The notes under the pieces: generated by a model | The model's input: only the letters and a program-made list of their open reading frames with translations | What the model was told of the DNA's origin: nothing | The model's database searches: none | In this document: positions 1 through 9,568 of the stretch, piece after piece | How the letters are laid out: each line of letters starts with the position of its first letter | Numbering within the stretch: the stretch's first letter is position 1 | Translations under genes and position numbers: made by a program | From: CBDFHB01 sp965250115 | GTDB taxonomy: Bacteria > Acidobacteriota > Vicinamibacteria > Marinacidobacterales > SMYC01 | DNA length: 64,000 nucleotides | Direction: 5' to 3' | Assembly: GCA_965250115.1 (NCBI GenBank) | Contig: CBDFNJ010000002.1 | Coordinates: 1,240,001 to 1,304,000 of the forward strand

Positions 1-1541
1 TGCGGATGTATTTGAGGATGGTTTCGTAGCTGTCGAGAGGCCTGCCCGCCCAGTTCTTGCTGACCTCGCTGAACAGACGGTGCTCCACTGGATTCCACTT
101 GGATGTACCGGACGGATAGTGGGCTATGGTGATAGCGATGTCGTGGCGATTGCAAATCCGCGTTTGAAGCCCGTGCTTCCAACCCCGACACCGATAGCCA
201 TTGCTGCCCCCAGCGTCTGCCAATATCGCGAGGTCACGGGCTGCAGGATAGCGTCGCCGTCCTTCCGTTCGCCACCACTTCTCGATGGCATTCACGGCGA
301 AGTCCGGGGTGTTGTACGAGGTACCAATGAACACTGTCCCGCGGTTCGCGAGCAGATCGTAGACGCCGTAGGGGATTGCGATGCCGTTCGATTCGGAACG
401 GAAGTCATGGTCTTTGACGAGAGTCGGCTCGCGGTTCCAGGCCTGCCCGCCGTTTTTGAATAATCCCACCAGCTCCCGTTTCTTCGTGTCTACGCTGATG
501 ATGGGATGACCAGCTGCGGCAAAACGCTCGCGCAGTTCGGCGATACACGCGAATTGGGTATCGCGATCTTCGGACGTGGCACCACACAGCTTCTTGTGGT
601 TCACCCGCAACGAGAAGCCGAGCTGTTTGAGCAGTCGACCGACGGTTTTGCTGCTGACGTTCACACCGAGGCTTCTTAGCTCGCAAGCAATCTTGTCGGT
701 GGTCCGCCGCGTCCATTTCACTCCCGTCATCGGATCGCCCGCGGTGTCGTGCTTCATGAGTTCTTCGATCTTGGCGATGACTTCTGGCTTTTTTTTGCAC
801 GGCGCGCCGTCCGCCACCCTTTCGCCGAACTCCGTCGAGCTCAACATCTCTCATTAGCAATTCCCTACGACCTCTGGCTACCGTGCTCGGACCCATCCCG
901 AGCAGTTCGGCAATCTGTTGGTCGCCACCGTGACCGAGCTTCATGGCCTCGACTCCCGCGTAGAGACGGCGCTGCTTTTCATCGAGCAGGCTGTAGAAAA
1001 GAACGATCGCAGCCTTCAACTCCACGGGGAGCACGCGGACTCCCCCGACCCAGCCCAACGTGGAAGGTGACGCCTCATGTATCTGGCGGGCCGAGAGCTG
1101 TTGCTTGCGCGTGCTCACATCGGTGGCCAGATACAGATATCGGCCGAACACCTGCTCGCGCGCCAATCTTTTCTCTCGGACCAGTTTCAACAGAGGAGCC
1201 TTGACGTCAACCTGCACCACGTCCTCGAGCTCGTCGACGTAGTAGCCTGCCTCACAGGCCGCGACCAACGCTTTTACCGTCGCAAGCAACGTCCCGTACT
1301 TCGAGAACCACACTGAGCGCAACGACCAAAGACCTTTTCGATCGAACTGGGCGATCTCGTCCAACGTGTAGTAGCTACCACGGTGGGAGTAGCTTGTCCG
1401 ATACGCCAACTCATTGAGCTTTCGGAAGACGGTCGAGTCCACATCGGTACCCAACACTGCCTTCAAATCATCGAGGGTAGCTATTTTGTGCTTCCTCAAC
1501 AGGCGGTCGAGATCTTCAGACTGATAGCTCGTAGGTCTCAT
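1..1541 (-). pseudogene. ISAzo13-family transposase, copy A, frame broken at an A8 run, 3' end outside window
   Basis: The start at 1541 opens a winged-helix-like N-terminal region, then a helix-turn-helix around LGHGGDQQIAELL. Frame 0 leaves the transposase frame at an A8 run (789-796; T on the plus strand) and continues as unrelated residues to 405. The DDE catalytic region (SVDTKKRELVG, LADAGGSNG, NPVEHRLFSEV in the other copy) lies in another frame. With eight A's the catalytic frame is +1 relative to frame 0; copy B has nine A's, where a -1 slip would restore it. This copy is therefore either inactive or dependent on slippage. Confidence 0.85.
789..796 (-). other. A8 homopolymer at the transposase frame junction
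   Basis: The run of eight A's on the coding strand sits exactly where the reading frame passes from the DNA-binding half to the catalytic half of the transposase. The equivalent run in the second copy (27629-27637) has nine A's. Seven A's would give one continuous frame. Confidence 0.85.
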
Positions 1542-1757
1542 AATAGGAGAAGTGCTCCTTGATAGGCGTAATCCTCCTGCAATGAGGACCGTTTGTCAAA
1601 CACGCGCTGGTTGCTGAAGACCTACAAATGTTCCGTTTCTAGGGAGCTTGCCAGGCTCTCGTGATGCCAGACGATATCGCGATCACGACCTGAAACAGGA
1701 AGAGTGTTCTCAAAACTAGACAGTTATTTTGTCGGCGGCCCTAAGCTGTCGACGACA

Positions 1758-2738
1758 ATGACCGTGACGCCACGCGACTCGATTCTTACGCTCCAGGAGA
1801 GGATGGGGCAGTCCATCATAGGCCAGGAGCACATCGTCGAGCGTCTTCTGATCGGTTTGCTCTCGAACGGAAACCTGCTCGTCGAGGGGCTGCCCGGTCT
1901 CGCAAAGACGCGGGCGGTCAAGAGTCTTTCGAAGTATATGGATGCAGACTTGTCCCGTATCCAGTTCACCCCCGATCTACTGCCCTCGGACGTCACCGGG
2001 ACGGAAATGTACTTCCAGGAAGGGGGCAAGGGCTCCTTCAAGTTTCAGCCGGGTCCGATCTTCAGCAATATCGTGCTCGCGGACGAGATCAACCGTGCTC
2101 CGGCGAAGGTGCAAGCCACGCTTCTCGAAGCCATGGAAGAGAGGCAAGTCACGGTCGCGGGCACGACGCACAAGCTTCCACCCCTGTTTCTCGTGATGGC
2201 GACCCAGAACCCCATTGAGCAAGAGGGAACCTATCCGCTTCCAGAAGCACAAATGGATCGGTTCCTGATGTACGTTCTGATTACTTAACCCGACTCTGAC
2301 TCGGAACGTCTCATCGTCCGGCTCGTCAGGGGCGAAGAGAGCGGTGCCGAGAAGTCGTCCAAGGACGAGGCCGATCCGATCCCAAAGCAAGTCATCTTCG
2401 ACGCGAGAAAAGAGATCCACCGGATCCACGTCTCCGAGAGCATCGAGAGATACATTGTGGATCTGGTCCACGCGACGAGAAGTCCCGAAAGCTATAGCGA
2501 GGAGCTCCGTTCCTGGATTCAGGTGGGAGCGAGCCCCCGTGGCGCCATCGGTCTCGACAAGTGCTCGCGTGCTTACGCCTGGCTTCACGGCAAGGACCAC
2601 GTCACGCCTGACGACGTCCGCGCCATCGCTCACGACGTGCTCAGGCACCGCGTGACGTTGAGCTACGAGGCCAAGACGAAGGGCGTCACCGCCCATCAGG
2701 TGGTCTCGGAGGTTGTGAAGCAGGTCGCCGTGGCCTGA
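1758..2738 (+). pseudogene. moxR: MoxR family AAA+ ATPase with an in-frame ochre stop
   Basis: MoxR ATPases are chaperone-like AAA+ proteins that act with vWA partners such as BatA/BatB. Walker A is GLPGLAKT and Walker B is VLADEINRA. The ATG at 1758 gives the family's N-terminus. Translation stops at TAA 2286-2288, where relatives read a Tyr (LITYPDSDS), and the same frame continues without another stop through the C-terminal lid domain to 2738. One base change (TAC or TAT to TAA) explains it. The gene is about 326 codons, normal for the family. As written it gives a 176-residue product without the lid. It may be a real nonsense mutation or a sequencing error. Confidence 0.85.
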
Positions 2739-2763
2739 GAGCCTGTGAGGTTGAGAGGTTGAA

Positions 2764-3684
2764 GTGACCGACGAGCGGGGAGTCTACGTCACGCTTCAGG
2801 ACTTGATCCAGCTCCAATACCGCGCGCGCGGGTTCAATTTCCTTCCACGACAGCCGGTTCATAGTCTTCTCACGGGCCGCAACGCGTCCCGCATGCGCGG
2901 CCGTGGCCTCAACTTCGAAGAGATTCGAGGCTATCTGCCCGGCGACGACGTGCGCGCCATCGACTGGAAGGTGACGGCTCGCACCCGAGAGCCTCACGTG
3001 CGCGTCTATACCGAGGAGCGCGACCGCCCAGGTCTACTGGTCGTAGACCAGCGCATCTCGATGTTTTTCGGCTCGCAGCGAGCCATGAAGTCGGTCGTCG
3101 CGGCCGAGCTTGCCGCCGCGGGAGCGTGGCGCGTTTTCGACGCCGGCGACCGGGTCGGTGCCATCGTCTTCGACGATCGGGACCGCGTCGAGGTCCGCTC
3201 TCATCGAAGTCGCGCGACGGTAACGCGCATCCTCAACGCCGTCGTGGAGAAGAGTCGAGCCCTCCGCGCGGGCACTGAGGTCCGTAGCGACCCCTCGATG
3301 TTGAATCGTGTTCTGGCCGGGGTCGCGGCCTACGCGAAGCACGACTATCTCGTCGCGATTGTGAGCGACTTCGACGGCGCGGACGACGCGACCCGCGATC
3401 TCGTTACTCGCCTCGCACACCATAACGATGTCATCTCCTTGCCGGTTCTCGATCCGCTTCTGACCAACTATCCCGAGCGGGGGCGGCTGGTGGTCTCGAA
3501 CGGTGAGCTCCAAGTCGAGCTCGACGTCGAGCATGGATCTACACGGAAGCGCCTCCTCGACTTCGGTGAGGCGAGGCTCGCGTCGCTTCTCTCGTGGCAG
3601 TCCGAGCTGGGCGTGCCAGTGCTGCCGATCTGGACCGATCGGGACCCCCTCGATCAAGTTCGTCATCTTCTTGGCGTGGCCTGA
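2764..3684 (+). CDS. DUF58 domain protein (Bat/MoxR operon)
   Basis: The 306-residue protein begins at GTG 2764, 25 bases after the moxR frame ends. It carries the DUF58 signature around residues 50-85 (RGRGLNFEEIRGYLPGDDVR, then IDWKVTAR), followed by a divergent vWA-like fold beginning LLVVDQRISM. DUF58 proteins are standard partners between moxR and the batA-type vWA genes; their biochemical role is still poorly defined. The stop overlaps the next gene's ATG by one base, so translational coupling is likely. Confidence 0.9.
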   Translation: MTDERGVYVTLQDLIQLQYRARGFNFLPRQPVHSLLTGRNASRMRGRGLNFEEIRGYLPGDDVRAIDWKVTARTREPHVRVYTEERDRPGLLVVDQRISMFFGSQRAMKSVVAAELAAAGAWRVFDAGDRVGAIVFDDRDRVEVRSHRSRATVTRILNAVVEKSRALRAGTEVRSDPSMLNRVLAGVAAYAKHDYLVAIVSDFDGADDATRDLVTRLAHHNDVISLPVLDPLLTNYPERGRLVVSNGELQVELDVEHGSTRKRLLDFGEARLASLLSWQSELGVPVLPIWTDRDPLDQVRHLLGVA

Positions 3685-4139
3685 TGGAGCTCGGCGACCT
3701 CCACGATATCGTCCTGCCAGCGCCCTCGAGCTTGTTTCCCGCGACGACGGCTTGGCTCGTTCTGCTCGGCGTCGCTGCCGCGCTCGCCGTCATCGGCCTC
3801 GTCGTTTACGTCCGCCATCGGCGTGCCAACCGCTACCGCCGTGAGGCTCTCGCCCAGTTGGCGGAGATCGAGAACCGCGGGTCACTTGACGAAATTCCCG
3901 AGCTCGTGAAGCGGGTTGCTCTTTGCTTAGCTCCACGCGAGGAGGTCGCCTCCCTGAGCGGGGAGGGCTATTTGCGATTTCTCGATGACAGATTCGCAGG
4001 CTCTGGTTTCACGCAGGGCGTTGGCCGTCTAATCCCGACGATCGCCTACGGCGGTGTCGCGGGCCTCGATGAGAACGACATTTCCCAGCTCTACCGTCTC
4101 CTGTCGCAATGGATCCGTAAACACCGTGCTCGAGTTTGA
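3684..4139 (+). CDS. DUF4381 domain protein, small membrane protein of the Bat operon
   Basis: I start it at ATG 3684, which shares its A with the upstream TGA; an open frame extends further upstream but overlaps the DUF58 gene. The 151-residue product has one strong membrane helix near residues 20-45 (TAWLVLLGVAAALAVIGLVV), then a basic stretch and a soluble helical domain. Size, topology and position between DUF58 and batA match DUF4381, a single-pass component of these loci. The 3' end overlaps batA by 14 bases. Confidence 0.85.
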   Translation: MELGDLHDIVLPAPSSLFPATTAWLVLLGVAAALAVIGLVVYVRHRRANRYRREALAQLAEIENRGSLDEIPELVKRVALCLAPREEVASLSGEGYLRFLDDRFAGSGFTQGVGRLIPTIAYGGVAGLDENDISQLYRLLSQWIRKHRARV

Positions 4140-5121
4140 CGTTCCCTGGGCCTTCGCCCTGCTCCCACTGCCCATTCTGGTGTGGTGGCTCTTTCCGCCG
4201 TATCGAGAGCAGCAGGAGTCCGTGCGGGTGCCTCTTTTCGAGCAGGCGGCGGCCGCGATTGGTGTGACCCCGACTCGTGGCGGTGTGCTGGCCCGGCGGA
4301 ACCTTCTGCAGAAACTCTTGGCGCCATTGGTTTGGGTCGCGACCGTGATCGCTCTCGCAAGACCTCAGTACGTCGAGCCTCCGATCGAGAAGACGGAGTC
4401 GGCGCGAGATCTCATGCTGGCCGTGGACTTGTCGGGCTCGATGGATACCTCCGACATGTTCGATGCGGCGGGCAACCGCATCCGTCGCATCGACGTCGTC
4501 AAACAGGTGCTCGACGAGTTCATCGCGCGTCGGGAGGGCGACCGGCTCGGCATCATCGTCTTCGGAAATCAAGCGTTTCTACAGGCTCCCTTTACCCGCG
4601 ATCACGATCTCGTAAGGACGCTGCTCGAGCAGGTCGAGCCTCGTATGGCGGGGCCCCAGACCATGCTGGGCGACGCCATCGGCCTTACCATCAAGGCGTT
4701 CGAATCGAGTACCGCGAGAGACCGCGTCCTCGTGCTCCTGACGGACGGCAACGACACCGGGAGCAAGGTTCCGCCGAGAAAAGCCGCGGAAATCGCGTCG
4801 CAACATGACGTGGTGGTGCATACTGTCGCGGTTGGAAATCCCGAGAGCGTCGTGGAAGCCGCAATGGATCTGGAAACGCTCGAAGCGATCGCCACCTCGA
4901 CGGGGGGCGCGGCCTTCTCTGCCGGAGATCGGGAGGAGCTCGAAGAGATCTACCGGCGCATCGACGCGCTGACGCCGGAAGAGATCGAGACGCTTTCTTA
5001 CCGCCCAACGCGGCCGCTCTACCATTGGCCGCTCGCCGTGGCGCTCTGCCTGGTCCTCGCCTACCAATTCTTGATGGCACTCGGGACGGCGCTTAAGTCT
5101 CTGAGGTCGAGACATGCTTGA
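4126..5121 (+). CDS. batA: BatA-type vWA domain membrane protein
   Basis: The start is GTG 4126 (reads LEFDVPWAF), inside the end of the DUF4381 gene; upstream residues in frame are not family-like. Two N-terminal membrane helices precede a vWA domain with an intact MIDAS (DLSGSM, then the Thr in GPQTMLGDAI and Asp in LLTDGND). A C-terminal membrane helix lies near residues 305-325. BatA sits in the inner membrane with its vWA domain in the periplasm and is linked to aerotolerance and envelope stress. It overlaps batBC by 8 bases. Confidence 0.9.
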   Translation: MLEFDVPWAFALLPLPILVWWLFPPYREQQESVRVPLFEQAAAAIGVTPTRGGVLARRNLLQKLLAPLVWVATVIALARPQYVEPPIEKTESARDLMLAVDLSGSMDTSDMFDAAGNRIRRIDVVKQVLDEFIARREGDRLGIIVFGNQAFLQAPFTRDHDLVRTLLEQVEPRMAGPQTMLGDAIGLTIKAFESSTARDRVLVLLTDGNDTGSKVPPRKAAEIASQHDVVVHTVAVGNPESVVEAAMDLETLEAIATSTGGAAFSAGDREELEEIYRRIDALTPEEIETLSYRPTRPLYHWPLAVALCLVLAYQFLMALGTALKSLRSRHA

Positions 5122-6682
5122 GGCGTTCCATTTTCTGCGGCCTCTATGGCTCTCGGCGCTTGCCCCCACGCTCGGGCTCTACCTCCTCTTTCGGCGCTCG
5201 AGCTCGGAGAGGCAGTGGCGCGCCGTGGTAGCGCCGCACCTCTTGTCCCCCCTCCTGGTGTCCGAGCGGTCCGGCATGGCCTTCCGACCACTTCATCTCG
5301 TCGCGTCCCTCCTCGTGATCGGCTCGATCGCGCTTTCGGGTCCTACGTGGGAGCGCGAGCGCTCGCCGTTTACGCAGGACACGGCCCCGCTCGTCATCGC
5401 GCTCGACCTTTCGCTCTCCATGAACGCCATCGACGTCCAGCCGAGCCGGCTCGAGCGCGCCAAGCAGAAGGTTCGCGACCTGCTCGCCCTACGCCAAGGC
5501 TCCCGAACCGCACTCGTGGCCTATGCGGGCTCGAGCCATACGGTGCTTCCGTTATCGGACGACGCCTCACTATTAGAGACGTTCCTGAGTGCGCTCGAGA
5601 GCGACCTCATGCCGGTCTCGGGAAAAGAGCCTGGAGACGCACTCGTTCTCGCGGCCGAGCTCTTGCGCCGTGAGGACGTACCGGGGTCCATTTTGTTTCT
5701 GACCGACGGTATCAGTGCAGAACAGGTCCCGGATTTCGTTGCGCACGCGCGGGAGTCCGACGACGCCGTCCTGGTTCTGGCCGTCGGTACCCGTGAAGGT
5801 GGCCCCATCCGAGTCGGAGACAACCAGTTCGCCACCGATGCCACGGGTCGGCGCCTCGTCGCGACACTCGATCGCGAAGGGCTCCAGAGTCTCTCTCGAA
5901 ATAGCGGGGCTTTCGTCGCGAGCGTCACGGTGAGTAGCGAGGACGTCGAGCAGGTGCAGAGACGCATTCAGCGTCACCTGGAGCAGGCTCAGGAAGAGGA
6001 CGAGACCTCACGTTGGAAGGATTTTGGCTACTACCTCGTGATTCCCGTCGCGCTGCTCGGCGCGCTCTGGTTCCGGCGGGGATGGACGCTCCGATGGAGT
6101 CTGACCCTCGGTCTGTTCACTCTGAGCGGATGCAGCACAGACCTCTGGCTGACTCCGGATCAACAGGGGCGTCGTCTCTTCGAGAGAGGCAACTTCGAGG
6201 AGTCGGCGGAGCAATTCGAGGACCCGACCTGGAAGGGAGTCGCCTACTATCGCGCGGGTGACTATCAAAGCGCCGTCGACGCGTTCTCGAGAGTCGCGAC
6301 CGAAGAGTCGGACTTCAACTTGGGCAATGCCTATGCGCAGCTCGAGATGTATCCGGAGGCCGTTCAGAGCTACGAGCGAGCTCTCACGGCCCGACCAGAT
6401 TGGGTGGAGGCGCGGGAGAACCTCGAGCTCGTGCAGGCGCTCGTTCAAAAAGAAGCGCAAGATGAGCCACCCGAAGCGGCCGGCCCGCCTAGCTTCGGCG
6501 CCGATGAGGTTGTGTTCGACGAGCGAGGCGAGAAGGGCGAGAGCGGCGAGGTAGACATGAGCCTTCTCTCGGACGAACAACTCTCCGAGATGTGGATGCG
6601 CCGTCTGTCGACCTCGCCCGCCGACTTTCTCCGCACGCGCTTCGCGATGGAATCTGCACGGAGCGAGGAGAGCGAGCCTTGA
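5114..6682 (+). CDS. batB: BatB-BatC fusion: vWA domain plus TPR region
   Basis: The first 300 residues are BatB-like: two N-terminal membrane helices, then a vWA domain with MIDAS DLSLSMN and LTDGIS. A membrane segment (YYLVIPVALLGALWF, about 310-325) is followed by LFTLSGCSTD, which resembles a lipoprotein signal, and then TPR repeats (about 350-430) as in BatC. The acidic C-terminal tail is low-complexity. In many genomes batB and batC are separate genes; here they are one 522-residue frame. The stop overlaps the TTG start of batD. Confidence 0.88.
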   Translation: MLEAFHFLRPLWLSALAPTLGLYLLFRRSSSERQWRAVVAPHLLSPLLVSERSGMAFRPLHLVASLLVIGSIALSGPTWERERSPFTQDTAPLVIALDLSLSMNAIDVQPSRLERAKQKVRDLLALRQGSRTALVAYAGSSHTVLPLSDDASLLETFLSALESDLMPVSGKEPGDALVLAAELLRREDVPGSILFLTDGISAEQVPDFVAHARESDDAVLVLAVGTREGGPIRVGDNQFATDATGRRLVATLDREGLQSLSRNSGAFVASVTVSSEDVEQVQRRIQRHLEQAQEEDETSRWKDFGYYLVIPVALLGALWFRRGWTLRWSLTLGLFTLSGCSTDLWLTPDQQGRRLFERGNFEESAEQFEDPTWKGVAYYRAGDYQSAVDAFSRVATEESDFNLGNAYAQLEMYPEAVQSYERALTARPDWVEARENLELVQALVQKEAQDEPPEAAGPPSFGADEVVFDERGEKGESGEVDMSLLSDEQLSEMWMRRLSTSPADFLRTRFAMESARSEESEP

Positions 6683-7956
6683 GGCGCGCGCTTCTGCTCT
6701 TGCTGCTGAGCGGTGGAGGTCCGCTGTTCGGACAAGATGTCCCGTCCGGTCCCTTCGCTCGAGTACGGCTCGAGCCGGGCTCCGTGGTCACGGTTGGGCA
6801 ACCCCTCGCCATCGTCGTGGAGGTTCTCGTGCCCTCGTATTTCACCGGGGCCCCCAGCTATCCTCATCTCGACGTCGCGGACGCCATCGTCTTGTTCGAG
6901 GACCGGGGGGCGAACTTCACCGAACGTTTCGGATCCACCACCTTCGCCGGGCAGAGTCGGCGCTACCGGATCTATCCCCAGCGCGCGGACACCTACGGAA
7001 TCGCTGAGATTCCAGTCTTTGTTCGCTACTTTGCCGAAGGGGTCGGCCCGAGAGCCGAGGCGACGGTCTCACCGCCGGAGCCGGTCCGCTTCGAGGCCGT
7101 GCTGCCGGAAGAGGCGCGCGATCTTTCCTACTTCATCGCGACGACCGCTCTTACCCTTGAGCAGACCCTGGAGCCGGACGCGAGGCGGATTCGAGTCGGA
7201 GATGCGCTCACGCGCACCGTGACGACGACGGTGGAGAACGCCCTCTCGATGGTCATTCCGCCGCTCGAGTTCCCGTCGATAGATGGGCTGCGTATCTACG
7301 CCGAGCCCCCCGCGGTCGAGGACGAGGGAGGCGAGCGGGCGCGGAGGGTCGTCGGACGCCGGGTCGAGTCCGTGACTTATGTCGCGGAACAAGAGGGGAG
7401 CTACGATCTTCCGGGCATCGAGTGGTCGTGGTGGGATGTCTCGTCGGAGCGCTTGCGCCGCGCCGTCGTGCCGGCCGTCACCGTGGAGGTGATTCCCAAT
7501 CCAGACGCCGTTGCCGAGATCGAGCTACCTCCCGAAGAGGATCTCGACGAGGAGGATGTCGCGACGAGCCCAAGACGAATCTCACTCGTCTCCCTGTTGC
7601 GTCGCTTTGGGCTGCCGTTGCTCCTCGTCGGCGTCGTCCTGCTGGTAGTCGCGCGATTCGCACCGGGGTGGCGCACGCATTGGGCGGAATCTCAACGCCA
7701 GCGGGCGGAGTCGGAAGCGGCGTACTTCGAGCGGTTTCGAAGGGCGGCCAGGTCCGGCGATCCCGCGGCTGCGATGCGAGAGCTCATGCGCTGGCTGGAT
7801 CGTCGCCTGGAACGTGGGAAGACGGCCGAGGTCGCGGCACGCTTCGAGACGTTCGTGCGAGCCGCGGGCGATCCCGAGCTCGAGCGCGAAGCCCACATCA
7901 TCAACAGCGTGCTCTTTTCTTCTGGGTCTACGCGGATTCGTGTGGGTAAGTCCTGA
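6679..7956 (+). CDS. batD: BatD-like protein, truncated by an ISL3-type element
   Basis: I use TTG 6679, which overlaps the batBC stop (TTGA) and begins directly with a signal peptide (RRALLLLLLSGGGPLFGQ). The periplasmic beta-rich region follows, then a membrane helix near residues 310-330 (LPLLLVGVVLLVVARF) and a cytoplasmic helical tail. The native sequence ends at 7923 with INSVLFSS; the last ten residues to the stop at 7956 are read from the inserted element. The missing C-terminus is found after the element (8587-8709). BatD is the large exported component of the Bat complex. Confidence 0.85.
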   Translation: MRRALLLLLLSGGGPLFGQDVPSGPFARVRLEPGSVVTVGQPLAIVVEVLVPSYFTGAPSYPHLDVADAIVLFEDRGANFTERFGSTTFAGQSRRYRIYPQRADTYGIAEIPVFVRYFAEGVGPRAEATVSPPEPVRFEAVLPEEARDLSYFIATTALTLEQTLEPDARRIRVGDALTRTVTTTVENALSMVIPPLEFPSIDGLRIYAEPPAVEDEGGERARRVVGRRVESVTYVAEQEGSYDLPGIEWSWWDVSSERLRRAVVPAVTVEVIPNPDAVAEIELPPEEDLDEEDVATSPRRISLVSLLRRFGLPLLLVGVVLLVVARFAPGWRTHWAESQRQRAESEAAYFERFRRAARSGDPAAAMRELMRWLDRRLERGKTAEVAARFETFVRAAGDPELEREAHIINSVLFSSGSTRIRVGKS

Positions 7957-8584
7957 CGGAAAAACAGTGTAACTCATTGTGTGGAAAAGGTATCGAGTAC
8001 TTCATCAGGTGCTGAAAAGTGGTCCATTTTTAGGATAGGCTAACCGAGTGAAAAATTCCCAGTCGATCCGCTCGCTGTTTGCGCTGCCAGGTTTCGTGGT
8101 GTGCCGGATTGAAGGGTCTATTCGGTGACCGATACGCCCGCGTCATCCAGCTCAAGAGGCGAAAAAAACAGCTGTGTGCTCTTACTGTGGGCAACGGTGC
8201 CGGGGGCGCTATGACAAGCAAGTGTGCCGGGTCCGCGACCTGTCGTTGGCAGGCTGGCGGATCTATCTTGAATACGAGCGTTGGCGCGTCAACTGTCCCG
8301 GGTGCGGCGGTGTGCATGTAGAACACCTGGACTGGCTGGCGAACAACTCGCGCTACACCTAGCGTTTTGCGACGCATGTGGGCAAGCTGTGCCGGACAAG
8401 GCGGTGGCCGAGATGGAACGTCTGCGCCTCCCAGTTGAAGGGGTCAACAACAAAATCCGTGTGCTGCAACGACGCGCCTACGGCTATCGCGACGAGGAAT
8501 ATCTCAAGCTGAAGATCGTGGCGGCATTCCTTCCGCCATTACCCAGAAATGCCGTCTTCAACCCACACGAATCCGCGTAGACCC
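7924..8584 (+). mobile_element. ISL3-type non-autonomous element, copy A (661 bp)
   Basis: The element is bounded by perfect 24-bp terminal inverted repeats (GGGTCTACGCGGATTCGTGT... at the left, its exact complement at the right end). Inside are the zinc-finger start and the extreme C-terminus of an ISL3-type transposase with the middle deleted. Copy B at 51477-52138 has the same internal junction, so the deleted form itself moved. Flanks (TTTCTTCT left, ACAAAGTC right) show no target duplication, unlike copy B. It lies within batD. Confidence 0.88.
8079..8580 (+). pseudogene. ISL3-type transposase remnant, internally deleted
   Basis: The reading frames show the N-terminal zinc ribbon of ISL3 transposases (CSYCGQRCRGRYDKQ, then NCPGCGGVHVEH) ending in a TAG after NNSRYT. 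A second piece, VNNKIRVLQRRAYGYRD and EEYLKLKIVAAFLP, is the family's C-terminus. About two thirds of a normal transposase, including the DDE core, is missing. In this copy an A7 run (8162-8168) also breaks the N-terminal frame; copy B has A8. Confidence 0.8.
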
Positions 8585-8586
8585 AC

Positions 8587-8709
8587 AAAGTCCAACCGTG
8601 GTCAGGGCAGCGCCTCCAACGGAGCGTCGCTCGAGCGCGAAGCAAGAAGCAAGACGTGACGCAGGCCGACGCAGAACACGCGCTCTTCCCGCTGAACCCC
8701 ACCCGTTGA
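8587..8709 (+). pseudogene. batD 3' remnant downstream of the inserted element
   Basis: One frame reads QPWSGQRLQRSVARARSKK and ends in LFPLNPTR before TGA 8707-8709. A WSG-type motif, a basic helix and a closing PLNP are typical of BatD C-termini, and the fragment follows the element that cuts batD. It has no start of its own. Joining it to the left part in frame requires dropping 8 bp, which is the usual ISL3 duplication length, although the two flanking octamers do not match. Confidence 0.7.
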
Positions 8710-9091
8710 GGCGGCTTCCTGGCGACCGAGATGGTCAGCGCACGAATTCGCTAATCCTGCCGCAAAATTCCTCGTCCTTTTCCGCGCTGGCGGCGTTGCT
8801 CCTCCTCGGAATATCTAGATATGACTTCGTCGGCGCGCCTTGCCAGCACGAAAAATGACGTTGGAATTTGCCGACAGTATCAGCGGGATCGTGCACTAGG
8901 CCATCAAGCTCGATGTAGAAGAGTTGTCCGGCGCGGGGTTTTCCCCACGGTCTTGCGGAACAGTACCGCCCTAACCTACTCAGCAAACCAGGCTTAGGAC
9001 ACCGCACTCCCGTCGACCGGACTCGGAACGGAAATTGCGTGTTTTCCACAAACTTCGCTTTAGAGAGATTTCCTGAGTCAGGAGTGACGCT
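8710..9091. other. Non-coding stretch, no supported gene
   Basis: A 382-bp gap between the batD remnant and the PilZ gene. Open frames exist on both strands, including a long minus-strand one running under the PilZ gene, but none has a ribosome-binding site or a recognisable domain. I see no tRNA or strong hairpin. The bases just before 9092 (CAGGAGTGACGCTATG) contain the PilZ gene's Shine-Dalgarno. Confidence 0.5.
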
Positions 9092-9484
9092 ATGAAAGAG
9101 CGGCGCAAGCGCCGGCGTTTTGTCGTCGAGGCCACCATGGAGGCCGTCATTCACGTGGATGGTTCCGAGACGAAAGGCTACGTCGTCGATCTGAACAATA
9201 TCGGTGCCTTCATCGCCACGGAGCTCGTTCTCGAGAAAGCCACGCCACTTCGAGTCGAGCTTTGCGTTCCTGACGTGGACGAGTCCCTTCTCATCAAAGC
9301 CGTGGTGGCTCGCCGAGTAGAGCGCATCGAGGGACGGAGCGGTGACATGCCCGCTGGGTTGGGCGTCATGTTCCTTGCCGACAGCGAAAAGGAGGAGACG
9401 TTCATCCAGAACGCGGTGATCGTGGCACTCGAGCGCGCCCTCGAAAAAGCGAAAGCCCGCACAGCCGTCGCCTCCAGCGCCTAA
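9092..9484 (+). CDS. PilZ domain protein
   Basis: The 130-residue protein opens with the arginine-rich RRKRRR element, followed about 30 residues later by DLNNIGAFI, which matches the second PilZ motif (D/NxSxxG) with Asn for Ser. PilZ domains usually bind cyclic di-GMP through these two motifs. The C-terminus is a long helix. AGGAG lies eight bases before the ATG. It is followed by a DUF4388 protein; the same PilZ/DUF4388 pairing recurs at 44824-46735. Confidence 0.85.
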   Translation: MKERRKRRRFVVEATMEAVIHVDGSETKGYVVDLNNIGAFIATELVLEKATPLRVELCVPDVDESLLIKAVVARRVERIEGRSGDMPAGLGVMFLADSEKEETFIQNAVIVALERALEKAKARTAVASSA

Positions 9485-9568
9485 TGCGAACGGACCGCCG
9501 TGTGATAGCATGAAAGAACACATACAGTTCCGATGCGCTTTACCCTGTCGAGGGGAGAGGACGGCTCT

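Larger units (their letters stand above)
1..1741 (-). mobile_element. ISAzo13-family insertion sequence, copy A (left end outside window)
   Basis: Bases 1-1741 match 26841-28582 with about eight differences, so this is a recent copy of the complete element seen there. The right end at 1741 has the same inverted-repeat sequence (reads GGGCCGCCGACA on the minus strand). It is followed by TAA, which would be the 3-bp target duplication if the left side matched, but that side is not in the window. The element ends 16 bp before the moxR start codon and so separates the bat operon from whatever lay upstream. Confidence 0.9.

Noticed and set aside
2286..2288. Possible recoding of the moxR TAA stop.
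   Set aside because: TAA is not read through by a known dedicated system in bacteria, and relatives have a plain Tyr here.
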